The notes under the pieces were generated by a model. The model saw only the letters and a list, made by a program, of their open reading frames with translations, was not told where the DNA came from and made no database searches. A stretch of DNA of 62,250 nucleotides from an uncultured Eubacteriales bacterium (GTDB lineage Bacteria; Bacillota; Clostridia; Christensenellales; Aristaeellaceae). The translations under genes were made by a program, and so were the position numbers. Of the stretch, positions 33,027 through 41,355 are shown piece after piece. The first letter of the stretch is position 1. Every line of letters starts with the position of its first letter. The stretch lies in the NCBI GenBank assembly GCA_902800625.1, contig CADCFG010000015.1, forward strand, positions 1 through 62,250. The letters run 5' to 3'.

Positions 33027-34099
33027 GCGAGAAGGTATTGATGAAGGGCAACGAGGCCTTTGCCGAGGCGGTCATCCGCGGCGGCGTGCGCTTCTACTTT
33101 GGCTATCCCATCACCCCCCAGAGCGAGATTCCCGAGTTCATGAGCCGGGAGCTGCCCAAGCGGGGCGGCCGTTTCCTGCAGGCGGAGAGCGAGCTGGGCG
33201 CCATCAACATGGCCTACGGCTGCGGCGCGGCCGGCGGCCAGGGCTTCATCTCGTCCTCGTCCCCGGGCATCGCGCTGATGCAGGAGGGCATGAGCTTCCT
33301 CTGCGGCGCGGAGGTGCCGGTAACCCTTCTGAACGTGTCCCGCGGCGGCCCGGGCATCGGCTCCATCCAGCCCGGCCAGGCGGACTACAACCAGGTGACC
33401 CGCGGCGGCGGCAACGGCGACTACAGGATCCCCGTGTTCGCGCCCGCGTCCATCCAGGAGGCCGTGGACATCCTCTACGAGGCGCCGTCCATCGCCGACA
33501 AATACCGCAACCCGGTCATGGTGCTGGCGGACGGCCTGATGGGCCAGATGATGGAGCCCGTGATGCTGCCCGAGGAGAAGCACGCCTTCACCAGCGAGGA
33601 GATCTCCACCGCCAAGCCCTGGGCCATTTCCGGCAGCAAAAAGGGCACGCGCAGCGTGGTCAAGAGCCTGCGGCTGCAGCCGGAGGTGCTGGAGGAGCAC
33701 GTGGAGCACCTGTTCGAGAAGTACGCCGTCATGGAGAAGGAACTGGAGCGCGTGGAGTGCGAGGGCCTGGAGGACGCCGAGGTGGTGTTCGTGGCCTTCG
33801 GCACGATGGCCCGTCTGGCCCGGGAGGCCATGGAGCTCCTGGAAGCCCGCGGCATCAAGGCCGGCCTGATCCGGCCCATCAGCCTGTGGCCCTATCCCTA
33901 CAGCGCGTTCGATCAGCTTTCGCCCAAGACGAAGGCGGTCGTCTCCGTGGAGCTGAGCATGGGTCAGATGCTGCAGGATATCAACCTGGGCGTGAAGGGC
34001 CGCGTGCCCGTGAGGCTGATCCACCGCGTGGGCGGCATGCTGCCCACGTCCATTGAGGTGGTCGAAAAGACGAAGAAGATACTGGAGGAAGTGCGATGA
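33023..34099 (+). CDS. vorB: 2-oxoacid:ferredoxin oxidoreductase alpha subunit (VorB/KorA-like)
   Basis: 358 residues with the pyrimidine-binding domain of the oxidoreductase (MKGNEAFAEAVIRGGVRFYFGYPITPQSE split, and SRGGPGIGSIQPGQADY). With the TPP subunit it interconverts a 2-oxo acid plus CoA and oxidised ferredoxin with acyl-CoA, CO2 and reduced ferredoxin. Substrate (2-oxoisovalerate, 2-oxoglutarate or other) cannot be told from sequence alone. The start overlaps the ferredoxin gene and its stop overlaps the next gene. Confidence 0.93.
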   Translation: MSEKVLMKGNEAFAEAVIRGGVRFYFGYPITPQSEIPEFMSRELPKRGGRFLQAESELGAINMAYGCGAAGGQGFISSSSPGIALMQEGMSFLCGAEVPVTLLNVSRGGPGIGSIQPGQADYNQVTRGGGNGDYRIPVFAPASIQEAVDILYEAPSIADKYRNPVMVLADGLMGQMMEPVMLPEEKHAFTSEEISTAKPWAISGSKKGTRSVVKSLRLQPEVLEEHVEHLFEKYAVMEKELERVECEGLEDAEVVFVAFGTMARLAREAMELLEARGIKAGLIRPISLWPYPYSAFDQLSPKTKAVVSVELSMGQMLQDINLGVKGRVPVRLIHRVGGMLPTSIEVVEKTKKILEEVR

Positions 34100-34845
34100 A
34101 ACCTGTATTTACCGTAACAGAGGGTATGCTGCCCGTCAGCACCAGCTATTGTCCCGGCTGCACCCACGGCGTCGCACACCGCATCATCATGGAGACGCTG
34201 GACGAGATGGGCCTGCTGGGCAACACCATCGGCGTGGCGCCCATCGGCTGCTCCGTCGTGGCGCACCAGTTCATGAACGTGGATATGTGCGAGGCGGCCC
34301 ACGGCCGCGCCCCGGCGGTGGCGTCCGGCATCCGCCGCGTGCATCCCGACAAGGTGGTGTTCACCTATCAGGGCGACGGCGACCTGGCCTCCATCGGCAT
34401 GGGCGAGATCGTCCACGCCGCGGCCCGCGGGGAGAAGTTCTCCGTGTTCTTCATCAACAACGGCATCTACGGCATGACCGGCGGCCAGATGGCCCCCACC
34501 ACCCTGGTGGGCCAGCGCTCCACCACCTGCGTGGACGGCCGCACCGTGGAGCAGGCGGGCATGCCGCTGCGCATCAGCGAGCTGCTGGCCACGCTGGACG
34601 GCCCGGCCTATATCGAGCGCGTGTCCCTGGACTCCCCGGCCCGCATCCGCGCCGCCAAGAAGGCCGTGCGCAAGGCATTTGAGTACCAGATCGCCGGCAA
34701 GGGCTTCACCTTCGTGGAGCTGCTGAGCACCTGCCCCACCAACTGGGGCCTGACCCCGCCCAACGCCATGAAGCGCATGCGCGAGGACGTGTGCGCCTAC
34801 TATCCGCTGGGCGTTTACAAGGACACCGGGAAGGAGGCGGAGTGA
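34096..34845 (+). CDS. 2-oxoacid:ferredoxin oxidoreductase beta subunit (TPP-binding)
   Basis: 249 residues. The CPGCTHG start and the TPP-binding GDGD..(26)..NN motif (YQGDGDLASIGMGE, FINNGIYGMTGGQ) are visible. It carries thiamine diphosphate and the proximal FeS cluster (CPGC). The ATG overlaps the alpha stop as ATGA, and the gamma gene starts right after its stop. Confidence 0.93.
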   Translation: MKPVFTVTEGMLPVSTSYCPGCTHGVAHRIIMETLDEMGLLGNTIGVAPIGCSVVAHQFMNVDMCEAAHGRAPAVASGIRRVHPDKVVFTYQGDGDLASIGMGEIVHAAARGEKFSVFFINNGIYGMTGGQMAPTTLVGQRSTTCVDGRTVEQAGMPLRISELLATLDGPAYIERVSLDSPARIRAAKKAVRKAFEYQIAGKGFTFVELLSTCPTNWGLTPPNAMKRMREDVCAYYPLGVYKDTGKEAE

Positions 34846-34846
34846 C

Positions 34847-35383
34847 ATGGCGACGACCAAGCTGTTTTTCGCCGGCTCCGGCGGACAGGGCGTTCTGACC
34901 ATGGGCCAGATGCTGACCTACGCGGCCATGTACGCCGACATGAACGCCACCTGGCTGCCCTCCTACGGCCCGGAGATGCGCGGCGGCACCGCCAACTGCA
35001 CCGTGGTCATCAGCCCGGACAAGCCCGTCTCCTGCCCGCTGATCTACGAGGCGGACGACGTGGTGGTGATGAACCTGCCCTCGCTGACCAAGTTTGAGTC
35101 TCTGGTGAAGCCCGGCGGCAACCTGTTCGTGAACAGCTCGCTGATCGAGCAGAAGTCCACCCGCGACGACATCAACGTGTACTACGTGCCCGCCAACGAT
35201 ATCGCCATGAAGCTGGGCAACGCCCGCACCGCCAACGTGGTGATGCTGGGCGCGCTGGTGAACGTGGCGCCGGTGGTGCCGGTGGAGATGATCTACAAGA
35301 TCATGGAAAAGACCTTCTCCGGCCGCAAGGCCCACCTGCTGGACATCAACAAGCAGGCCTTCCACGCCTGGGAGAAGAAATAA
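34847..35383 (+). CDS. 2-oxoacid:ferredoxin oxidoreductase gamma subunit
   Basis: 178 residues; the start GSGGQGVLTMGQMLTYAA and SYGPEMRGGTANC are typical of the gamma (CoA-binding) domain. It completes the four-subunit complex. It starts 2 bp after the beta gene. A short hairpin (35390-35418) and a large one (35492-35552) follow. Confidence 0.93.
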   Translation: MATTKLFFAGSGGQGVLTMGQMLTYAAMYADMNATWLPSYGPEMRGGTANCTVVISPDKPVSCPLIYEADDVVVMNLPSLTKFESLVKPGGNLFVNSSLIEQKSTRDDINVYYVPANDIAMKLGNARTANVVMLGALVNVAPVVPVEMIYKIMEKTFSGRKAHLLDINKQAFHAWEKK

Positions 35384-35389
35384 CCCAAC

Positions 35390-35418
35390 CCCGAAAAGCC
35401 CTGCAAGGGGCTTTCGGG
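35390..35418 (+). terminator. hairpin after the oxidoreductase operon
   Basis: CCGAAAAGCCC and GGGGCTTTCGG pair across a short loop, without a T run. Confidence 0.55.
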
Positions 35419-35425
35419 CCGCGGA

Positions 35426-35692
35426 CCAAGCCCGTACGCGGAGATTTCAGGGAAGGCCGCATGCGCGGAAGGAATGTCCGCATACTGCGTCAGGACAGCC
35501 TGCCAATTCGGTTGCTTACGTCTGTGTAAGCGCCGCGTTGGCAGGCTGTCCTTTCTTTGCCTCGCAGGCTTTCCGGCGGCCTGCCGGACCGCTGATAAGG
35601 CCAGCAAGCGCAGAAATACCGGAAAAGGCCGCATGCGCGGAGGGGATTTCCGCCGACTGCGCCAGAACCGCCTGCCAATTCGGCTGCTTCCC
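35426..35692. repeat. duplicated structured intergenic sequence
   Basis: About 90 bp at 35426-35520 recurs at 35599-35692, sharing blocks such as AAGGCCGCATGCGCGGA and CTGCCAATTCGG. The first copy ends in a perfect 15-bp inverted repeat (AGGACAGCCTGCCAA at 35492-35506 and its complement at 35538-35552, then TTTCTTT). No gene is supported in 35384-35811. Confidence 0.7.
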
Positions 35693-35811
35693 ACGCGCAG
35701 GCCCCGGCGCGCCCGGGAGGATGCCGTCACCGGTGCCGCCCCGGCGCGGCAAGGATTTTTGAAGTTTTGAAAATATATGGCTGCAAGGAAATTATTCGCC
35801 CCTCGCAAGCG

Positions 35812-35840
35812 TTGACATATGTCGGTTATCTTGTTATAAT
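35812..35840 (+). promoter_or_regulatory. promoter of the LRR gene
   Basis: TTGACA, 17 bp, TATAAT: perfect consensus, with an extended -10 TG. Confidence 0.85.
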
Positions 35841-35877
35841 TTAACTTAACAGATTATGTCATCATGGGGGAATGGAT

Positions 35878-38676
35878 ATGAAGCGCGTATACAGATTCTT
35901 TGCGGTTGTGTTTGCGTTTGCGCTGGTGCTTGCCGCGGGCTGGATGCTCGCTGCACCCGCCGCGCAGGCGGAGATTGTCAGCTCCGGTACCTGCGGGGCG
36001 AATAGCCATGTCACCTGGACTCTGGACGATCAGGGAACGCTGACCATCCGTGGGACGGGGGAGATGAAGAATTATAATCCTGACAACAGCGCCCCTTGGA
36101 GTTTCAAATGGGGTACCAGTGTAAAGGAAGTGGTAATTGAAAGCGGCGTGACGAGCATTGGCGATGATGCTTTCGCTGGCTGCAGCAGCCTGACGAATGT
36201 CACGATCCCTGACAGTGTGACGAGCATTGGCAACGGGGCTTTCGATGGCTGTCGCAGCCTGACGAGCATCATGATTCCGGATGGCGTGACTAGTATTGGC
36301 GATCAGGCTTTCAAAAGTTGCAGCAGCCTGACGAGCATCACGATCCCGGAAGGCGTGACGAGCATTGGCAATTATGCTTTTGCAAACTGCAGCAGCCTGA
36401 CGAGCATCACGATTCCGGATGGCGTGACGAGCATTGGCGATGCTGCTTTCAGCTATTGCAGCAGATTGGTGAGTATTACGATTCCGGACGGAGTGACGAG
36501 CATTGGCTTGAGTGCTTTCAATAGTTGCAGTAACCTGACGAGCATCACGATTCCGGATGGTGTGACAAGCATTAGTAGTTTTACTTTCGATGGCTGCAGC
36601 AGCCTGACGAGTATCACGATCCCGGACAGTGTGACGAGCATTGGCAACGGGGCTTTAGATGGCTGTCGCAGCCTGACGAGCATCACGATTCCGGAGGGCG
36701 TGACGAGAATCGGCGATCGGGAGTTCACAGGCTGCAGCAGCCTGACGAGCATTACGATACCGGATGGTGTGCTGAGCATTGGCGATCAGGCGTTCACAGG
36801 CTGCAGCGGTCTGACGAGCATCACGATTCCGGAGGGCGTGACGAGCATTGGAGAAAGCGTTTTCGAAAGCTGCAGCGGTCTGACGAGCATCACGATTCCG
36901 GATAGTGTGACGAGCATTGGTGGTTTTGCGTTCGCCTATTGTTCCGCGATTCGATATGCCAGTCTTGACAGTGATGGTGCAAAGACGCTTAGCAAGGCTG
37001 GGTATTCCTTCCGTGTTCCGGGAAATGACTTTGACCTGAAGTATATGTACACTGAAGACATCCCTTCCGGCTTTGAAATCAGCAATGTGGATAAGAATGT
37101 GGTCGATATGACGATTCCGGAGGACGTGACGAGCATCGGTTATGGTGCTTTCCGTGCTTGCAGTAGCATGACGAGCATCACGATTCCCGAGGGTGTGACG
37201 ACCATTAGCGAATACGCTTTCAAAGACTGCAGCAGCCTGACAAGCATCACAATCCCGAATAGCGTGACGAGCATTGATGGTAGTGCGTTCAACGATTGTT
37301 CCGCGATTCGATATGCCAGTATTGACAGTGATGGTGCAAAGGCGCTTGGCAAGGCGGGGTATTCTTTCCGTGTCCCGGGAAGCTGGTTTGACCTGAAGTA
37401 TCTGTACGATGTAAACACTCTTACCGCTCTTGAAATCATCTCTGTGGACCGTGGCATGGTCGATGTGACAATCCCGGACGGCGTGACGAGCATTGGCAGG
37501 TATGCTTTTGCGTATCACAGCAGCCTGAAGAGCGTAACGATTCCCGAGGGTGTGACAACCATTGGCGAGTATGCTTTCGATGGCTGCAGTAGCCTGACAA
37601 GCATCACGATACCTGATGGCGTGACGTACATCCCCATTGATGTTTTCCGTGACTGCAGCAGTCTGACGAGCATCTCGATTCCGGACAGCCTTACGGGTAT
37701 AGATTCGGCTTTTACAGGCTGCAGCAGCCTGACGAGCATCACGATACCGAAGGGCATGGCGAGCATTGACTGGAGGACTTTCAATGGCTGCATGCTGACC
37801 AAAATAGAAATTCCAGACAGCCTTAAAACCATTGGCGAAGGCGCCATTTCGAGAAACGTCACCATCTACTGCAACAAGTACTCAGAGGCGGACTACTGGG
37901 CGCAGGAGAATGGGAATCCAATCGTATACCTGCAAGACATTGACCTGGATGCGATTCGCGAGGTGACGCTGCCGGAGACGCTGCGCATTGAATACGGCCA
38001 CAGCGAGAAGGCTGAGCCGGTCATCTTCCCGACCCATGACCACCCGACCGTCACTTGGACCAGTTCCGACAGAAAGGTGGCGTCCGTGGACGCGGACGGC
38101 AGGATTACCGCCCTCAGGCCGGGCGTGGCCACGATCACCGCGAGGGTGGGCAGCGCCTCCGCGTCGGTGGAGGTGACCTGCTATGCCCGCGCCACGGGAT
38201 TTGAGCTGCCGGAGCGGATGGGCGCCTTTGCCCAGGAGAACACGCCGGTTCCCGTCACGAAGATCGTGCCGGAGGGCGCGGAAGTCAACCTGACCTGGCG
38301 CAGCGCGGACGAGAAGCTGGCCACCGTCGACGAAAATGGCAATGTGTACGGCAGGAAGCCGGGCAACGAAGTGACCATCACGGCGACCACCGACGACGGC
38401 ATCGAGCGCTCCTGCGTGGTGCGCATCCTGCCGGCCCGGGAGGATCTGGACATCCTGGAGCTGCCTGCGAACCTCACGGCCATTGACAGGGAGGCCTTCG
38501 CCGGCGCGGCGTGCCAGTGCGTGGTCGTGCCCGAGGGCTGCGTGAGCATCGGGCCGCGGGCCTTCGCGAACTGCCCGAACCTGATCTATGTGCGGATCCC
38601 CACCAGCGTGAAAACCGTCGCCGAGGACGCCTTTGAGGGCTGCGGCGACGTGTGGATCGACCAGCCGGGAGAATAA
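35878..38676 (+). CDS. BspA-type leucine-rich-repeat surface protein with Ig-like domains
   Basis: 932 residues. Signal peptide about 1-32 (AAPAAQA). Residues about 75-640 hold roughly 21 LRR_5 repeats of 23 residues (SLTSITIPDGVTSIG..AF..C). Two 60-residue islands (CSAIRYAS, then FRVPG..FDLKY) interrupt them. The next 170 are two bacterial Ig-like domains (TWTSSDRKVASVDADGRITALRPG split), then a final LRR pair. Such proteins bind host or other bacterial surfaces. No LPxTG or membrane anchor is seen. ATG 35878 has GGGGG at 7 bp. The gene is AT-richer than its neighbours and its repeats are near-identical at the DNA level. Confidence 0.9.
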   Translation: MKRVYRFFAVVFAFALVLAAGWMLAAPAAQAEIVSSGTCGANSHVTWTLDDQGTLTIRGTGEMKNYNPDNSAPWSFKWGTSVKEVVIESGVTSIGDDAFAGCSSLTNVTIPDSVTSIGNGAFDGCRSLTSIMIPDGVTSIGDQAFKSCSSLTSITIPEGVTSIGNYAFANCSSLTSITIPDGVTSIGDAAFSYCSRLVSITIPDGVTSIGLSAFNSCSNLTSITIPDGVTSISSFTFDGCSSLTSITIPDSVTSIGNGALDGCRSLTSITIPEGVTRIGDREFTGCSSLTSITIPDGVLSIGDQAFTGCSGLTSITIPEGVTSIGESVFESCSGLTSITIPDSVTSIGGFAFAYCSAIRYASLDSDGAKTLSKAGYSFRVPGNDFDLKYMYTEDIPSGFEISNVDKNVVDMTIPEDVTSIGYGAFRACSSMTSITIPEGVTTISEYAFKDCSSLTSITIPNSVTSIDGSAFNDCSAIRYASIDSDGAKALGKAGYSFRVPGSWFDLKYLYDVNTLTALEIISVDRGMVDVTIPDGVTSIGRYAFAYHSSLKSVTIPEGVTTIGEYAFDGCSSLTSITIPDGVTYIPIDVFRDCSSLTSISIPDSLTGIDSAFTGCSSLTSITIPKGMASIDWRTFNGCMLTKIEIPDSLKTIGEGAISRNVTIYCNKYSEADYWAQENGNPIVYLQDIDLDAIREVTLPETLRIEYGHSEKAEPVIFPTHDHPTVTWTSSDRKVASVDADGRITALRPGVATITARVGSASASVEVTCYARATGFELPERMGAFAQENTPVPVTKIVPEGAEVNLTWRSADEKLATVDENGNVYGRKPGNEVTITATTDDGIERSCVVRILPAREDLDILELPANLTAIDREAFAGAACQCVVVPEGCVSIGPRAFANCPNLIYVRIPTSVKTVAEDAFEGCGDVWIDQPGE

Positions 38677-38710
38677 GGACCCCGAAAAAAAGCCCCTGAG
38701 GGCCTGCAGC

Positions 38711-38733
38711 CTGTTGGCTTTGTCAACATCCTG
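38711..38733 (+). repeat. 23-nt motif preceding a terminator, copy 2
   Basis: CTGTTGGCTTTGTCAACATC followed by CTG; 21 of 23 bases match the copy at 24721-24743, and again it directly precedes a terminator. Confidence 0.7.
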
Positions 38734-38756
38734 AAAGCCCCGCAAGGGGCTTTTTT
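38734..38756 (+). terminator. terminator of the LRR gene
   Basis: AAGCCCC-GCAA-GGGGC followed by TTTTTT. Confidence 0.9.
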
Positions 38757-38782
38757 CGTGGGGCGAATGGCCCGCATCCGCG

Positions 38783-38811
38783 TTGACAGCGGGAGGCTGG
38801 GATGGTAAGAT
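38783..38811 (+). promoter_or_regulatory. promoter of the cobalamin operon
   Basis: TTGACA, 17 bp, TAAGAT. The 60-bp leader is too short for a cobalamin riboswitch and no B12 box is seen. Confidence 0.6.
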
Positions 38812-38871
38812 GGAATATGGACGGCCCGGACCGCGGGCGGGCCGAGCCTGAACGACGGAGGAGGATGCGCC

Positions 38872-39627
38872 ATGGTCCATTTCATCGGCGCGGGATGCGG
38901 CGCGGCGGACCTGATCACCGTGCGCGGCGCGAAGCTGCTTTCCGAGGCGGATGTGATTATCTACGCCGGTTCGCTGGTGAACCCGGCGCTGCTGGAGTAC
39001 GCGAAGGCGGGCTGCGAGATCCACGACAGCGCCGGCATGACGCTGGAGGAGGTGCTGTCCGTGATCGAGCGCGCAGAGGCGGCGGGCAGGACCACCGCCC
39101 GGCTGCACACCGGCGATCCCAGCCTCTACGGCGCGGTGGGAGAGCAGTTTCGGGCGCTTCAGGCGCGGGGCATTGAATATGACATCTGCCCCGGCGTCAG
39201 CGCGTTTTCCGGCGCGGCGGCGGCGCTGCGCTGCGAATATACGCTGCCGGAGGCGTGCCAGACGCTGATCATCACCCGCACGGGCGGCCGGACGCCCGTG
39301 CCGGAGAAGGAACGCCTGCGAGAGCTGGCGGCCCATCGCGCGTCGATGGCGCTGTATCTTAGCGCGGGCCTGGCCGGGGAAGTCCAGGCGGAGCTGTTGG
39401 CCGGTGGCTGCCCGGAGGAGACCCCCGCCGCCGTGGTCTACAAGGCGACCTGGCCCGAGGAACGGGTGGTGCACTGTACGGTGGGCACCCTCGCGCAGGC
39501 CGTGGCGGACAGCGGCATCACCAGGACCGCGCTGATCGTGGTGGGGGATTTCCTGGACGGATGTCCCGCCCGGTCGAAGCTCTATGACCCGCACTTTTCC
39601 ACCGGATACCGGGAGGCGCAGCCATGA
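38872..39627 (+). CDS. cbiF: cobalt-precorrin-4 C11-methyltransferase
   Basis: 251 residues with the SAM-dependent tetrapyrrole methylase fold: GAGCGAADLITVRGAKLL, YAGSLVNPALLEYA, HTGDPSLYGAVGEQ. It adds a methyl at C11. The next gene starts in its last codons (ATGA). GGAGG is upstream. Confidence 0.95.
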   Translation: MVHFIGAGCGAADLITVRGAKLLSEADVIIYAGSLVNPALLEYAKAGCEIHDSAGMTLEEVLSVIERAEAAGRTTARLHTGDPSLYGAVGEQFRALQARGIEYDICPGVSAFSGAAAALRCEYTLPEACQTLIITRTGGRTPVPEKERLRELAAHRASMALYLSAGLAGEVQAELLAGGCPEETPAAVVYKATWPEERVVHCTVGTLAQAVADSGITRTALIVVGDFLDGCPARSKLYDPHFSTGYREAQP

Positions 39628-40631
39628 ACGCCGTGATATTCGCCTTCACCGAGCGGGGAGTTGAAACCGCGAGGCGCGTGAGGGACGCGCTGGGCGGGGA
39701 GATCGTTGCGCCTGAAAGACTGGCCGGGACGGATTGCGTTTCCCGCAAGGAGCCCCTTGCCGAATACGTGGGCGGCGTATTTGACCGGGACGCGCTGATC
39801 TTTGTCGGGGCCAGCGGCATCGCCCTGCGGGCTGTCGCGCCGCACATCGCGGACAAGCGCAGCGACCCGGCGGTCATCTGCCTGGACGAGGCGGCGCGAT
39901 TCGTCATACCGCTGCTCTCCGGCCACATCGGCGGCGCGAACCGCCTGGCGCGGCGGCTGGCGGCGGCGCTGGGCGCCACGCCGGTGATCACCACGGCCAC
40001 CGATGTGAACGGCAGGTTCGCCGTGGACGCCTGGGCAGCGGAGCGCGGCTTCGCCATCTGCGACATGGCCCTGGCCAAGCGGGTGTCGGCGGCGATCCTG
40101 ACCCGGGACGTGCCCCTTTGGACCGACGCGGCGGTGAGCGGCGCGCTGCCGGAGGGAACGTATTGGGCCGATTCCGGCGCGCTGGGGATCTGCGTGTCCG
40201 TTTACGACAGGCATCCCTTCGACGAGACGCTGCTGCTGGCGCCCGGGGCCCTGCGGCTGGGCATCGGCTGCAAGCGGGGGACGCCGCCTGGGGCCATCGA
40301 AGGGCTGGTCGAAAGGGTGCTCCGGGAGCACCGCCTGCGGCCGGAGGCCGTGCGGGAAGCCGCCACCATCGACCTGAAGGCCGATGAGCCGGGGCTGGTC
40401 GACTGCTGCCGCAGGCGCGGCTGGGTGCTGGAGACGCTGTCGGCGGAGCAGCTGGACGCCGTGCCGGGGCGCTTTGAGGATTCCGATTTCGTGCGCCGGA
40501 CCGTGGGTGTGGGCAACGTCTGCGAGCGCGCGGCGCTGGCGAAGGGCGGGCGGCTGATCGTTCCCAAGACCGCCGAGGCGGGCGTGACCGTGGCCGTGGC
40601 GGAGCTGGAATGGGGGATTGACTTTGAGTAA
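39624..40631 (+). CDS. cbiG: cobalt-precorrin-5A hydrolase
   Basis: 335 residues; the CbiG N-domain (ASGIALRAVAPHIADKRSDPAV split; LLSGHIGGANRLAR) and C-domain (LRLGIGCKRGTPPGAIEGLV) are clear. It removes the C20-linked two-carbon unit as acetaldehyde and is diagnostic of the anaerobic cobalt-early route. Overlaps cbiF by 4 bases and cbiH by 8. Confidence 0.95.
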   Translation: MNAVIFAFTERGVETARRVRDALGGEIVAPERLAGTDCVSRKEPLAEYVGGVFDRDALIFVGASGIALRAVAPHIADKRSDPAVICLDEAARFVIPLLSGHIGGANRLARRLAAALGATPVITTATDVNGRFAVDAWAAERGFAICDMALAKRVSAAILTRDVPLWTDAAVSGALPEGTYWADSGALGICVSVYDRHPFDETLLLAPGALRLGIGCKRGTPPGAIEGLVERVLREHRLRPEAVREAATIDLKADEPGLVDCCRRRGWVLETLSAEQLDAVPGRFEDSDFVRRTVGVGNVCERAALAKGGRLIVPKTAEAGVTVAVAELEWGIDFE

Positions 40632-41355
40632 ACTGTACGTGGTGGGCATCGGCCCCGGCGATTGGCGCGAAATGACGCTGCGTGCCGACGAGGCGCTGCG
40701 CGGCTGCGACTGCATCGTGGGCTATACCCTCTATGTGGATCTGATACGGGGCCGCTATCCGGACAAGGAATACCGCGCCACCGCCATGCGGGGCGAGGTC
40801 GAACGCTGCCGCGTCGCGCTGGAGCTGGCCAGGGAAGGGCGGACGGTGGCCGTGGTCTGCGGCGGGGACGCCGGGATCTATGGCATGGCGGGGCTCATCC
40901 TCGAACTGCGCGACGGGGATGAATCCGTGGAAGTGGAGGTCGTGCCCGGGCTGACGGCGGCCATCGGCGGTGCGGCGCTGCTGGGCGCGCCCCTGGGGCA
41001 CGATTTTGCGGTCATCAGCCTGTCCGACCTGCTGACGCCGTGGGCGGACATCGAAAGGCGGCTGGAGGCCGCGGCGGCGGGGGATTTCTGCGTGGCCCTG
41101 TACAACCCGGGGAGCCAAAAGCGCCGGAACCATCTGCGGCGGGCTTGCGACGCGCTGCTGCGCCACAAGAGCGGCGATACCGTCTGCGGCGTCGTCCGGA
41201 ATGTGGCGCGGGCGGGGGAGGAGACCTGGCTCATGACGCTGAACGAACTGCGGGACTATGAGGCCGATATGTTCACACTCGTCTTCGTGGGCAATACCCG
41301 GACGCGGGTGGTCGATGGCCGCATGGTCACGCCCAGGGGGTATCGGGATGTATAG
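40624..41355 (+). CDS. cbiH: precorrin-3B/cobalt-factor III C17-methyltransferase
   Basis: 243 residues: VVGIGPGDWREMT, GYTLYVDLI, CGGDAGIYGMAGLIL, and ALYNPGSQKRRNHLRRA, all typical of CbiH/CobJ. TTG 40624 is taken since GGGGGA lies six bases upstream; TTG 40618 is also possible. It overlaps cbiG and the cbiJ-E-T fusion. Confidence 0.94.
   Translation: MSKLYVVGIGPGDWREMTLRADEALRGCDCIVGYTLYVDLIRGRYPDKEYRATAMRGEVERCRVALELAREGRTVAVVCGGDAGIYGMAGLILELRDGDESVEVEVVPGLTAAIGGAALLGAPLGHDFAVISLSDLLTPWADIERRLEAAAAGDFCVALYNPGSQKRRNHLRRACDALLRHKSGDTVCGVVRNVARAGEETWLMTLNELRDYEADMFTLVFVGNTRTRVVDGRMVTPRGYRDV

Noticed and set aside
36100..37800. Regularly spaced repeats resembling a CRISPR array
   Set aside because: The repeat unit is 69 bp, in frame, and encodes the 23-residue LRR; there are no unique spacers.
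38757..38871. Cobalamin riboswitch upstream of cbiF
   Set aside because: The leader after the promoter is about 60 nt and no B12-box sequence is visible.
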